Shown here: positions 35,821 to 49,000 of the stretch, one piece after another
How the letters are laid out: each line of letters opens with the position of its first letter
Numbering within the stretch: position 1 is the first letter of the stretch
NCBI GenBank assembly: GCA_023213395.1
Contig: CM041465.1
Coordinates: forward strand, 191,277,741-191,341,740
Source: Cycas panzhihuaensis
Lineage: Eukaryota; Cycadophyta
Reading direction: 5' to 3'
Length of the DNA stretch: 64,000 bases
Position numbers and translations under genes: made by a program
Notes under the pieces: generated by a model
The model's database searches: none
What the model was told of the DNA's origin: nothing
The model's input: the letters and a program-made list of their open reading frames with translations, nothing else

Positions 35821-36892
35821 GACTAACCCCTCTTTCATTCTGTGTTGACCCTTGGCCTATATGCATATGCTCACTTGTATACATGCATTCACATGCGAGT
35901 ATCTCTCTCTCATTAATGCAAGGAAGTAACTTATTCCTTAGCTCTTATTGTTCTAACAATTTTCACACTCCACTTATTTATAAGAGATGAGCCACAAACC
36001 TAAGATTCACACCACAATATTCAATTAGACAACAGACTGAACACTGTAACACCTTATCCAAAGTATCCAAGGCTAAACACACGTGGAAGAACTACGGACT
36101 TCCAAGTTGTTACTATGTTGCTACTTCTAGAATCAGCCTAGTAGGATTTTCTTGTGCATTTGAAAAGCACAACTTTACATATTGCATATCAGCCTTCAGA
36201 GCTGTTAAACAATACAAGTACAGACTCCCCATGTCATGTTTGATCTTTTAATCATCAAAAGAAGACATGTTATGGACCTAATCCTGAAACCAATCAACAT
36301 AATGAAAATAGGAAGAGAAAACAATAGAAAAAAAGACAAAGAAAGAAGTAAAGTTCCAAAGAACATTCATTAATGTAAGACTATTAGGTGCCCCGTATTT
36401 CTAATGTAACTAATACCTTCCATAACACTAATGCCATGGCCTTATTTCCAGGCAACCTCTCCACCCTACCAACGCAACATTTTTGAGTCATGAAAAAGCA
36501 TACAATTGATAAAATAATCAATTTGACACTCTTAACTTCAAAAGACAGGAGACAACTCCTTTGCAAGGCTGAAAGTGTAAGAAGGGGCTGGCCTCAAGAA
36601 ATAGTTGAGAAACCTGCAAAAGGGCTGGCTGAAGACAACCCTCCTATGGGATTGACCTGATTGGCGGGGGGGGGGGGGGGGTAGGGTGGGGGGGCACGTG
36701 GTTTGGGCCAGCATACAGGACTGTTGTTGAGAAAACTAACAATAAGCGTCTTAAGCATTTACAACAGTGTACAAAAATGAAACATCAAATGTATCATATG
36801 GTGATCACCAATTAGCACAGTAATAACCTGAGCCAAGAAAAACTGTTAGAACAAGAGTGGTAAAGAACGGGCAAAAAAAAACAAAAAGATAC
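35821..36892. other. RAPTOR intron with LTR fragment and poly-G tract
   Basis: Intron downstream of the last RAPTOR exon in the window. At about 36268-36375 a segment (TGTTATGGACCTAATCCTG ... AAAGTTCCAAAGAACATTCATTAA) matches the left half of the LTR at 35573. At 36666-36681 there are 16 consecutive G followed by more G-rich sequence. Confidence 0.55.
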
Positions 36893-37016
36893 CTTACTGT
36901 CTCCTTCTCATCTGCAGCAATTACTATGGGAATGAAAGGATGAAGCAATGCTGCCTTTGTGACTGTTTCACAACATGTATCCCAACTTGCAACCTGATCA
37001 CTGACTTTGCTTATAC
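36893..37016 (-). CDS. RAPTOR1: RAPTOR exon 15 of window (start of WD40 region)
   Basis: 124 nt encoding [20 protein letters not shown] then [20 protein letters not shown], the first strand of the C-terminal WD40 propeller. It ends in phase 2 at donor GTATCT. No downstream exon is recognised between 1 and 36892, so the following intron is at least 36.9 kb if the gene is intact. Confidence 0.93.
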
Positions 37017-40000
37017 CTGTAATAAGATGCAATCAGTTCAGCAATTTTATCAAACAAAGCAAGACTTCTATATTGGAACAATATTGGTGACGACACATGT
37101 CAGACGCTAATCATCTCATTTCTTAAAAATCACAAGGTAATATTTTACATTCTAAAGAAAGGTTACATTTTTTGAATCACGCACTTACTAGAATGCTGAC
37201 ATTTGGCTATTCCATCCAGTGCCATTCTCTCTCTTTCTTCTCTTCTTGTCAATGTTTCATCATCATCGTTGTCTTGAGCTGGAATAAGAATGGGCCTTGA
37301 AAAATGGCCACAACTCCAATCATAGAGGGTAGATTGTTGAAGTAAGCCCCCTTCAAGAGCTGGTGCTAATGAACCAGAGCGCAAGCTCAACTCTGCTAAC
37401 CCTGTATCTGCAGCACTACAGAGATGAGGACTGAACTCCAAAGAACATACCCTCCGCATTCCCGTCAAAAAATTTTGTCGAGTCGGGGGGCTGGCAGGAG
37501 GAGTCCTAAACGTAATTGGAAGATTTCCTGCAAAAAAAATACTTATAGTGACAGTCATGCAATCCTGAGGACCCGATGCAATCACACGAATGACCAATAC
37601 CCAAGCTACACAATATACATAAGAATGATTCAAATCTTTCAAAGTTTTCATAATACACTACCAGCAGCTTCAGACAGGCTGATGACATATTCCATTTCTT
37701 ACAAACTGGTATCAGTAATAAAATTTGAACAAACTGGCATCCTGCTCCAAGTAACAGGAAAGTTTAACAGCTAACCTGAGTTCAAATCTAGCCAAGAAAA
37801 TGAGCGTGCAATCCCAGATAAAGGAGTGACAGATGGAACAGAAGCATTCCGGTGATGCCCAGCCCCTACTTGAGACCTAACAGACTTCATTACAACTGGT
37901 TCGACACCAATTGTCTGTAGTATTTGTCGCCCCAAACTTGCCACCTTAGGAAATGGATCTCTTGCCAATGCATAAGCAGCTGCAACACATTGTGCATACA
38001 CTCCTTTCAATTTCGGTGGTCTCAAATTTCCATTACATGAACTATTATTTGATAAAATTTTTGACTCTTCTGAATGGTGAGACGAGCAGTCCGATGGAGG
38101 AGAGCCATGCATAATTTCAGAGGTATGCTGAGGTGGACTGCTGGTTGCCACCCTTCCCTCTACAGATGCAGTAGGACCATCACTTTCCACTCTTGACACC
38201 GAAGCATGATTAGCAGATATTGCACTTCCAGTTAACAAAAACTGACTTGCATTACCGTAGCTGACAGTTGGACTTTTAATGGCCACAAATGATGTCAAAG
38301 AAGTAATCATGGAATTGGATGGAGGCTTTAAATATGCAGCAGCCATTGCCTTAAGCTGTTTACCGTGCCCAACAGCAAACCGTAACAGAGCTGTACAATT
38401 ATCAGCAGCACATATTTTCAGTCCCTTTTTGTTACATCATGAAACCTTTAACTTAGTAGGCACTACCCTAATTCAATGATAACCTCAACATACTATGACA
38501 AAGTACAATGTTTATATGCTGAAGATAGCCAATATGTATTTGCACCTATTGCCAGCTCAGCTCTCACAAGTGGGCTTCCATCTGTGAGAGCTTTCAGCAG
38601 CTGCTTTGCGATTTCCAGTTCAGCCATAACTTTCCCTTCATCTGCATCATTATCATCATCTAGGACAAGTCCATCTGTAATGGGTTCAGTCCTAACATCT
38701 ACAAGTGTTCCCAAAGCATAAACAGCAGACCCTCTGACCTGAAAATCACATACACAAGCTTTAGTTTTAAAAATTCACCACCAGATAATGAGCTTGCAGT
38801 AGAGCATGGACTCCCAAACCCAAGAAGTGAAACTTACCTCCGGTTGAGTGTCAAACAGAAAAGGTAAAAATACAGCTGGAGCATTTTCATGTAAACCTAA
38901 CATTTGAGCTTCCGGGAAACCCTCCCAAAGCTTCCCCAGGCACAGACAAAGCCACTGCAACAGCAGAGGCTCTGGATGTACCTCTGCTGCTGAAACGGAT
39001 TGCATATGCTTCAGGCATATGTTGATCAATCCGGCTTGAACACATGCCTCCTGTCCTCGACGATGTCCATCAACAATAACAGCCAACACAAAAAGAGCCA
39101 TAGCACGCTGCTCTGCATACACATCTGGGCTATCCACGAAATTCACAAAGTACTGGTGGCCACCATCCTTTACCAAATCAACTTGGCAGGACTGCAAATA
39201 ATTTAAAAAGCAAAAAAGTCAGAGTATGCCAGAATATTCTCTGGCCAAATAAAACTAATTTTGCAGACCCATATGAAAGGTTACAATAATACCGCCACCA
39301 CGTTAAAGTTAATCCCCTATTTTTTATGCCCATGATTTGTGTAATTATTACAGGTGTAAATATTGCATGTATGCAATTTCAGGCTTATATTTGTAAAGAA
39401 TTGTGCCAAGCCCTTAGTTGTTTTGACATGTAACAATAACACTCAACGAGCAATATAAGCAGCATAAGCATTGTCTATGCTATGTAATAACTGAATGAGA
39501 GATTGCTTGGGCTATGCATAAAAAATTATTTGCTCAAAACTTATTGATACACATGGGGGTCTGAGAAACAAGCGTTAGCAATACGTAAAAGAGTGGGGAC
39601 TAAATGGTTTGATATTTACATGAAAGTGACAGCCAAGTCAAGGAAGCAATAAGATCATCATCAACAGTTGGAAGAAAGCCAAGCATGATTTACAAATCAT
39701 TGGTAAGAAGTATTTTATGGAAATGACAGCATAAAGCACAGTGATAATAAGGTAGACTCTAAATTTTCACATGTGAAAAATGATTATTCATATGGACTAC
39801 AAGGCCCCACAAGGACAAGGAATTTAACGAAGGCCATAACTATCTCATGCAATAACCATATCCTCCCTATGTGGCAGAATAGATGCTGTTAATTTCACAA
39901 AAAGAACAAACCAGAATTTTGATGTAAAGATAACTTGAATTACAGTGACACATTGTCTTCTTAAATATACATCATTCAATGCAACTGTTACAAATTGAAT

Positions 40001-43000
40001 TGTAACCGATTCTCCAGAACATGACATTCGTCAGGAATATAAAGGGAGTTACAAAGAAGGATTCATAACATTACCCTTTCAATAACTAGGATAAAACATT
40101 ATACTCTAACACCCTCTGTTAATGTCTTATCCTCTTTTAGACCTATCTTATCTCTAAGAGTTTGAAATCTATCTTTCCCAAGAGGCTTTGTCAAAATATC
40201 TGCAATTTGTTCTGCTATGGGATAGTATGTTAAATCAATTTCTTTATTATGAACCTTCTCTCTTATAAATGGTGATGTATTTCTATATGCTTTGTCCTTG
40301 CGTGAAGAACTGGGTTTTTGGTCAGCTTGATTGTACTCTGAATGTCACAGTTCAGAGTTGTTGCTGCATATTGTTATCGGTCCAAGTCTGCTAGAAGCTA
40401 TCTTAGCCATATTGCTTCGCTTGTAGCACTTACTGCAGATTTGTATTCAGCTTTTGTTGATGATAACGCAACAGTAGTTTGTCTCTCACTGCTCCAAGAG
40501 ATTATTGTTGACCCAAGAAAGAAGAAATAAGCACTTGTGAACTTTCTCTACTATGCCTCCTGCCCAGTCTAAGTCGCAAAACCCTGACAATTCTATTGAT
40601 TTTTCTCTGGGGTATATTAATTTCAAATCAATTGTTCCCTTTAGATACCTTAGTATTCTTCTTGCAGCTTTCCAATGTTTTATTTTGGGTTCTTGCATGT
40701 ATCTCAAAACCAGACCTATTGAATATGATATGTTTGGTCTAGTTGTTGTGAGATAGATTACGTTGCCAATTAATTGCCTATACAGTGTTGCATTGGCCAA
40801 AGGTTCTTCCTTTCTATGATCAAGTTGCAGTTTACCCCCATGGGTGTTGCACATGGATTGCAATTTTCCATCTAAAACTTAATCAACAAGTCTTTGATAT
40901 ACTTCCCTTGAAATAGGGTGCGAAGTCCTCTAGTTGACTGGCTTCCAATCCTTAGAAGGCCCAAATCAGTCATTTCAAATTCCCTTTCTAGTTGTTTCTT
41001 TATGTTCTCAATTGATTCATCATCGCTCCCTATGAGTCTCATATCATCTACATAAACTACAACTATAGTGATCAACCCATTTCTTTTCTTTACATATAAA
41101 CTCGAGTCAAAGTCGAAACGTCTAAAAAACCGTTCTAACACAGATGTTTGTCTAATTTGGCATACCAAGCCAAGGGGCCTGTTTCAAGCCATACAGAGCC
41201 TTCTTCAATTTGCAAACCAAGTGTTCTTGTCCTTCTTTGATGTATCCTTTTAGCTATGCCATGTAGACTTCCTCTTCCAGTTCTCCATTTAAGAATGCAC
41301 TTTTAACATCCAGATGAAAAACTTTCTAGTTTTGTTGAGAGGCCAAGGCAATAATTGTTCTCACTGTATTTAATTTGGCTACAAGAGAAAATGTTTCTTC
41401 AAAATCTACTCCAATTGTTTGTGTATAGCCTTTGGCAACAAGTCTGGCTTTGTACTTCTCAATTTTTCCATTCCAAATGAACTTTATCGAAGAGTTATCT
41501 ATCGGAATAATACTCTTACCGATCTATTAGCAAGAAGTAGATCTACGCTAGGGGGATTAGTTATTTGTAGATGCACTTCTAGATAATGCCATTCATGGGA
41601 CAGTCATGATAGACCTTACAAATCATTTTCAAATGTAATCGAAGGCAAAGAAGGAAGATCTTGTGAAAATTTACTTGAAAATAATCCATTAATAATAAAT
41701 TATTCGCTGCGGTAAAGTGCAATGCAATTTAGAAATGGAATGAACCCTTGAGATGAATTCAGTGTGAGATTTTATTTCTCGTGAATAAGAATATAAAGAT
41801 CAATTCGATTGGATCCAAGGAAAAAGTAGCTAAAGATACCTATGGGAATTAGATCTGATCCATCGGGTTGCCTGGGACTCGAACCCGAAACTCGTCGGAT
41901 GGAGTGGATGATCTCCTCCTTCAATAGGAGGAAAACCACAAGGTTATTTGGAGATAGCTCAACTAATTCCCATGTCTGGTTTTTAGCAATTGATTGCATT
42001 TTTTAATCCATTGTTGTTCTCCATTCTAGCTGATCTTTTGCCTCTTGAAAGGATTGTGGCTCAACACTGTTGTACAAAGCCCAAGGTCTTTGACTTCTAG
42101 TTCTGTGCATAAATAAATCTCCTTTTCCTTCTTCAATTGTTTTGATGTACCATCTTGGCATTTTCTTTTCCTCCCTTGGTTCTTCTTCAGTGATTGATCC
42201 TTCTAAAGGTTGTTCCTCTTCTACTGAGATTGAATCTTCATGTGATATTGGTAAAGATTCTAATGTTTGAGGGATCTCTTCTGAGGTAAGTTCCAAGGCC
42301 TCTTCCATGATAATTTCTTGAGATGTTGCTTTTGATCCCTCTTGAATTTGTCTGAATTGAGACTTGTTGCCCAGAACATCATCTTCATTAAACACAACAT
42401 CTCTACTTACATAGATCTTGTTAGTTTTTGGATCTATGCATTTATAAATCTTTGAATTTTTGTTGTATCCTATCATAATACATTTTATACTCTTTGCATC
42501 AAGTTCTAATCTCCTTTTATCAGGAACATGGACGAATGCTTGACATCCAAAGACTTTTAAAATGCTTATGTCAGGTTTCTTACCCGTCCAAGCTTCTTGT
42601 AGCAATCCTACCGAAGTCTTCTAAGAAATTTTACAAAAACAGACCAAACATCAACCAAATGCACTTGTAAAATATCCAATCAAGAGAGCAATAATACAAA
42701 TTCATTTGAATACTTATGACATACAAATATAAAGTGGTATGAAATGAATATAAACCAAATAGATACCAGGTTACCAAAAAATCCCACAAATTACTAATGA
42801 TAATGAATCCCTCTTCTAGGCGAGGTTCCCTCCACAAAGCTCCTCAAAAGGGCCAAAAATACTGCAGTCCAAGACTTCTCCAATGATGATGAAATGAGAC
42901 CGCAAATTCTCCTTAAATAGGTGGCAAAAGGATAGCAATAGAAGTCAGCCAGAAAAGATGATATTCTTCTTAATACTGCACAAATAGAAGTCGGCCAGAA

Positions 43001-46000
43001 CTACTCCAAAAACTGACAGACTAACTTTAAATGGTCATAACTTTTGATACAGATGTCAAAATTAACTTTCGTCTAGACCGTTGGAATCGTCGTTCAGAGA
43101 CCTTCGATTTGAATGGCCATAAGCTATATTTGTGATCATATTTAGGAATGCTACACTTCTTCCAAAGTGATTTGCTCTAATGCTTTTGTGGGACCAATTT
43201 ATCAAATAACAGGCGATGCTAACCACTTCTACCCAGTAGATTTTTGAAACGTGTTTCTCAAAAAACATACTGCAGGCCATTTCCATTATGGTTCTATTCT
43301 TTCTTTCAACAACCCCGTTGGACTGACGGGTATAGGAAGTGGTGAACTGTCTACGTATCCCATTTATTTTTAAAAAAATCAAAGTCTTTCGATATGTATT
43401 CTCCACCACCATCTAACCTAATGCATTTTATTTGAACTCCGGACTCTAACTTATCTTACGAAGGAAATACACCCACACCTTTGTAGGAATGAGTGGATAG
43501 GAGTAGGAGACATGTCATAAAGCACATGTGAAATACACAAGAGATGACAATACGACAAATAACTCACAACTCTCCAAATCTCATTAAGAAAATATGCAAG
43601 GTACAAATACATACTCATAACTTTACACTAAGTCTAAACATAGGAGGTGGTTCAACAACTCCCATCATTTTTGGTGGGCTCAAACTATCTCATTAATAGT
43701 TGAGCATCTTTGACTTCTAGAAACTTTGACTAGGATTCTTCTCTCACTAGAATATTCTACGTGAGCAGTTATTCTAATGAAATGAAATGAACTTAAATGG
43801 ACATGTAATGGGAATGTACATTATTCCAACACCCTCCCATAATGTTAAGTTCATTTCCTTACATAAACATCAGTGTCCTAAGTCTCTCAAAATTTCTCAC
43901 AACTTAAAGTCTAAGTGAGAATATTACAACTTGAGGGACAATACATCAACTTAATTTTGCCATGCTCCATATGTTGTCGAATAGAATGCTGGTAATCTTC
44001 CACAAGCTTGAATCTGTCATGGAACCCAATTCTACGATAATTGGAAGGCATTTTGTTGTAGTAGAACAACTGAAGAAGTCAAAAGAAGTCAATTAAGCCC
44101 AAAATGGCTTTTTGAATGCTGTGACTGCTGCTTTGCATACCATCTTGGTGGAATAAACTATCCACATCAAGAGATCAACCAGAATTAGGTGCTATGCATA
44201 TCCTGTCGTTGATTTGGCCTTTAATTGCTACAAGAAATCAACCAGAACCAAGTGATCTATGCACATCTTGTCATTGATTTGGATCAACCAGAACTAAGTG
44301 TCATCCACATCCTGTTGTTGAATTGACTCAACCAAAACTATAAGTGGTCAATGCACATCCTATCATTGATTATGCTCAACTAGAACTAAGTGTCATCCAC
44401 ATCCTGTCGTTGATTTGCCTTTGTAGTTGCCTTTAATTGGATATGATTAGGCTTCCTGTCTTCTCCTTCAACAACTCCCATAGGTCTTTGTAAGACTGGA
44501 AAGTGTTACATTACATAGAACTTACATTTTGTCTTGGTGAATCTAGCAAATTTTAGCTAGTAATTCACAGACATTTTATGAAGTCTGTAATTAAGAAATT
44601 AAGGAGAAGAAGTGTTTTAAATCACCGCAAGTATGAGTCTTATACATCACTCAGTGATTGCAAGGTGGAAAGAGTACAAATAAAAGGTTTAAAACACCTT
44701 TTAAATACACCATTAAAGAGGAAGAAGTACATTAAAAGATCCTCTTAAAGTTCTTTAAAAAGAGGATTAAGTACACTAAAACTCCCCTTAAAAAATTCTC
44801 TCAAAGTACATTGAAGAATCCTCTTAAAATAGAGTCAAAGTATATACTCTAAGGAGGATTAGGTAGATGAGAAAAGACCTTGAAGTACTCCCAAATTGAA
44901 GCCAATAAAATACCCTTAAAAGAAGACAAACTCCTTAAGGTATTATGCCCCTGAAAGAAGACAAAATAAAGCTTGATAGCTTGATGTCTTCATGAGGTAT
45001 CACATCCTTTTATGCCACTAAAAAAGTACCTTTTAGAGAGGATAAAGCACATTGAAAACCTCATTAAAATACTCCTTTGAATGTCGCCTTAAAAACATAT
45101 CTCAAAGAAGATAAAATGTTTAAAAAAGCTTTTTGAAATATGCCTTAAAATAGAGCCAAAGTGTACTTTTAAAAAAAGGACAAATTATATGACAAAATAC
45201 CTCTTAAGTACCCTTTACATGTCGCAAAAAAAATGCTCCTTTAAAAGGAAGAGAATGAACTGCATTTATAATCCTCTTAAAACATCTTTATACCACTAAT
45301 AACATCTCCTTTAAAGAGGATAAATTATATTAAGATCCTCTTATATGCCACCAATAATGTACCTTTAAACAAGAGGATAAAGTATATTTAAAATTCTCTT
45401 GAGGTACTCTTCTATGAAGCCAAAAAAAGGTACTTTTAAAAGAGGACAATGTACATTCTGAGGACCCTCTTAAAGTATCTTTTAAAATGGAACTTAATAG
45501 TACCATTTTATGTCCGCCAAAATACTACCATAATAAAACACTTTATTAAGGACAACATATTTACTAAGTGCCTTTAGAGTGTAAGGTTCAATTGAATATT
45601 CTTCAAAGATAAATAAGTCTCTTTAACAAACTCTATAAAAACTTTATAAAAATTAGAATATTCTTAAAAATATTCTAAAGTTTATAAACTTTAGAATTAA
45701 AATTCTAATTCCTATTTTTCCGATGACGGGGCATCTCGAGCGGCGGTGGCTTATTTCCGTTTGCCGACGAGCGGCGTTACCAGGTGGCGACTGGGAGGCG
45801 GCGTGGCTCCGGTGACAGTACTTGGAACGGGCGGCTGAATGAATAGAGCTGACTGACAGCTCCCGTCCGCTAGGTGGCGGCTCCTGTGGATAGACGACGG
45901 CGGCTATCTACGGTGGTTGCTGGGTGGCAATAGCTGTCTTCCGTGTCGACGGCTCCGTGAGGAGGTTGCGACCTCGGTTGGCGGCTTGGGCGAGTGACAA

Positions 46001-49000
46001 GGCTGTCCTGTGGCTACTTGAGTGTATTTCCAGCGTCTTCTATTCGACAGATGGCAGTTGTTCTCCAACACAGGTCACAAGTGGTGTGGCACTCCATAGA
46101 TCTGCAGATGGTTCGAGTTGGCTCTTCAAGCGATGGTAGTCAATTCAACGACTTTGGAATGGTGGCTCAAGATGGCAGCAAAGGCTATGCTCCAAGTATT
46201 GGCTAGCATCCAGCCAACAAAGATAGACAGACGGACAGACTTATAGCTTTACCATTTCAGGCAGTTACTTCAACCCTCACACAGACATCCCAACACAGAA
46301 TGATTAGGGACCCTTCTTCACAAACGACTGCCTCTATAGAGTTTCTTTCAATTGTATCTCTTTATCTGTATGTTTTACTCACAGAGTGTCCAATCAGTTA
46401 GACACAGGTGACAATGAGCAACATCACAGTTGTAAGAAAAAAAGAGAGCAGGCTCATTTGGACAGCCATAGAATTTTGATAATGGATAGCAATTTTGTAG
46501 CATATTATCCCACAGAATTCACATATTGATTGATGTAAGAGAAGGGCAGCCATCTTAAGACAGAATCTAACACACATACACGGTAGAATTTAAGACACAC
46601 ATGGCATAACACAAGTTTCCATAACCTATAAGCTCTGATACCATGTAGGAATGAGTGGATAGGAGTAGGAGACATGTCATAAAGCACATGTGAAATACAC
46701 AAGAGGTGACAATACGACAAATAACTCACAACTCTCCAAATCTCATTAAGAAAATATGCAAGGTACAAATACATATTTATAACTTTACACTAAGTCTAAA
46801 CATAGGAGGTGGTTCAACAACTCCCATGATTTTTGGTGTGCTCAAACTACCTCATTAATAGTTGAGCATCTTTGACTTCTAGAAACTTTGACTAGGAATC
46901 TTCTCTCACTAGAATATTCTCATCTAGAATATTCTATGTGAGCAATTATTCTAATGAAATGAAATGAACTTAAATGGACATGTAATGGAAATGTACATTA
47001 TTCCAACAACCTTTCGAGTGAAATCATCAATGAAGGTTAAAAAATACCTACATCCATTGATTGAAGGTGGAGCAAAAAGGGCCACCCAAATCAGTGTGAA
47101 TCAATTCTAAATTATTTTGGGCACGCCAACTGCTTTCATTAAATGGAAGTCGATGTTGCTTCCCGAATGGGCAATCTTTGCAAACAAAATTTTCAAATGT
47201 GATCGGAGTCGGGCCATTTACCATGCCTGAATTTTCCATTAGCTTTAATGTATCTACAGGGAAATGCCCATACTTCAAATGCCAAACTTTATTATCAGAA
47301 TTTACAGTAGTACATGCTTTAATACCCAATTTAGGGTTTATAGGGTCTGACAACAACCTATACAGGTCATTACAGCTTATGCCTTTGACTATTATATTGC
47401 CATCATTTCATATCCATTACATAACAGTAGCCCTCTTCATCAAATACAATTCTTAGCCTTTTCTTGCTAAGTCGTGACACTAACAGAAGATTCATTTTTA
47501 AGCCTGGAACAAGCAACACATTCCCTACTTTCTTTATGTTCCCTTGCAAAATGACAACTATGGAACCAACTCCCTTTATATCCAATGGGTAGTTATCACC
47601 CATTTCAATAGATTTGTCAGTTTTATATGCTTTTAGTGATTCAAACCAAATTTCTCGATTAGTCATGTGACGGGAGGCACCTGAATCAATATACCAAACA
47701 TTCTTATCTTGTAAGCTTGCAGAAAGAGTTGTAATGAATGTTGTTTCTTCCTCCTCCTCCTCCTCCATCTGCTCCTTGTTATAGTTCCCAACTGGATGTT
47801 TCCCTCTCTGAATATCTGCTCTTCTTTGCGGGCATTGATAGGGATAATGACCTAGCTCTCCACAATGATAATAGAGATCAAAGGCTCTACATAACTTGGC
47901 TTACCGCAATTGTAAATCCTTGTGTCTCTTGTGCATCCACGACCTTTGTTATACTGCCATCGACCACGAGTAGTACCCCTGGCATCTAGAGTTCGTCCTC
48001 TTCCTCGTGATTGATTTCTTCCTCTGGGGCCCAAGTTCAATCTGGACATAAAGGCATCCTTGATCTCTGTTGTGTCTTTGTAGCGCTTATTCTTCTTCTC
48101 CTATCTAAGTAATAAAGCAGTTAATGTATCAAGAGTCATTTAATCAATCTGGTTATTACTTGTTATGGTGTTGATGGTCACATCAAAAGATTTTGGTAGC
48201 TTGCTTGCTACCATTTCCACTAGTTCTTATTTTGAAATAGCAACTCCTACGCTCAAGAGATCATTCCTTATTGAAACAATTTTGTGAATAAATGCAAATA
48301 AAGTGTCAAATTCCTTCATGTGCAAATTAAACATCTCCTCCTTAAGCGCTATTATTCTAGCCTTATTCTTTGGACTATACAAACTTTTAAAACATGTCCA
48401 GATTGTAAATGAGGAATTTAAATTTTCCACATACACAAGGAGAGGATCTGAGACTCAGAGTTTCAAAATAATTACACCTGCATTGTCTCTTTCTATCTAG
48501 TTGGCTAGATCAATACTTGTAGCAGCAGGCCAAGCTTCAACTCCATTAGCAATATTCTGTGTGTTTTTTGCTCTCAAACAGTTTTCTATCTTAATTTTCC
48601 AAATATGATAGCTTGAATCTGTCAATTTGTCTTGATCAGACAAAGCCAAAATTGAGGAGGCCATCCTTGAAAACAGAAACTTGTTTTTGACATATTTGAC
48701 CGTACAATTGTACAAATTTTTGTACAAAACCCCATTTGTACGAACTAGTACAATATGTACCTCAAAAGAAAGATTTTTTCAAGCTCATTACAGATCTGTA
48801 ATTATTTTTGCAAAATAGTCTTCAGATTCTCAGAAATTTGACCTGAAAGTTGGAGAGGGGCAGCTAGGGTTTTATAGAAAAAAGCTTTGATTTCTCAAAA
48901 TCTTTCAACAAAATTTGCAAAATCTATCTTAACCTCTTTGATTTATTGATACTCAAATTATGCAAACAGATTTACTCGAAGAAATCAAAGATTTTTTTAA

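Larger units (their letters stand above)
43482..47008 (-). mobile_element. Complete non-autonomous LTR element L (3.5 kb, TSD ACCTT)
   Basis: LTRs at 43482-43831 (350 bp) and 46644-47008 (365 bp) both start TGTAGGAATGAG and end ATTCCAACA. Perfect 5-bp duplications ACCTT lie at 43477-43481 and 47009-47013. A primer-binding site for initiator Met-tRNA (minus strand TGGTATCAGAGCTTA) and a polypurine tract next to the left LTR give minus orientation. The interior of 2.8 kb has no gag or pol; it holds two tandem arrays and a GC-rich island. By hand the LTRs differ at about 10 positions plus one 15-bp indel. The element fits the large retrotransposon derivative (LARD) class and must rely on enzymes from another element. 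Confidence 0.93.

Noticed and set aside
41772-41999. 75-residue copia protein ending in YILIHEK
   Set aside because: Only the first 19 residues are copia; the rest is translation of the plastid-derived insertion, including the trnK exon.
45924-46206. Plus-strand ORFs in the GC-rich island as genes
   Set aside because: Short, overlapping in two frames, no domain, and opposite to the element orientation; high GC content explains the lack of stops.
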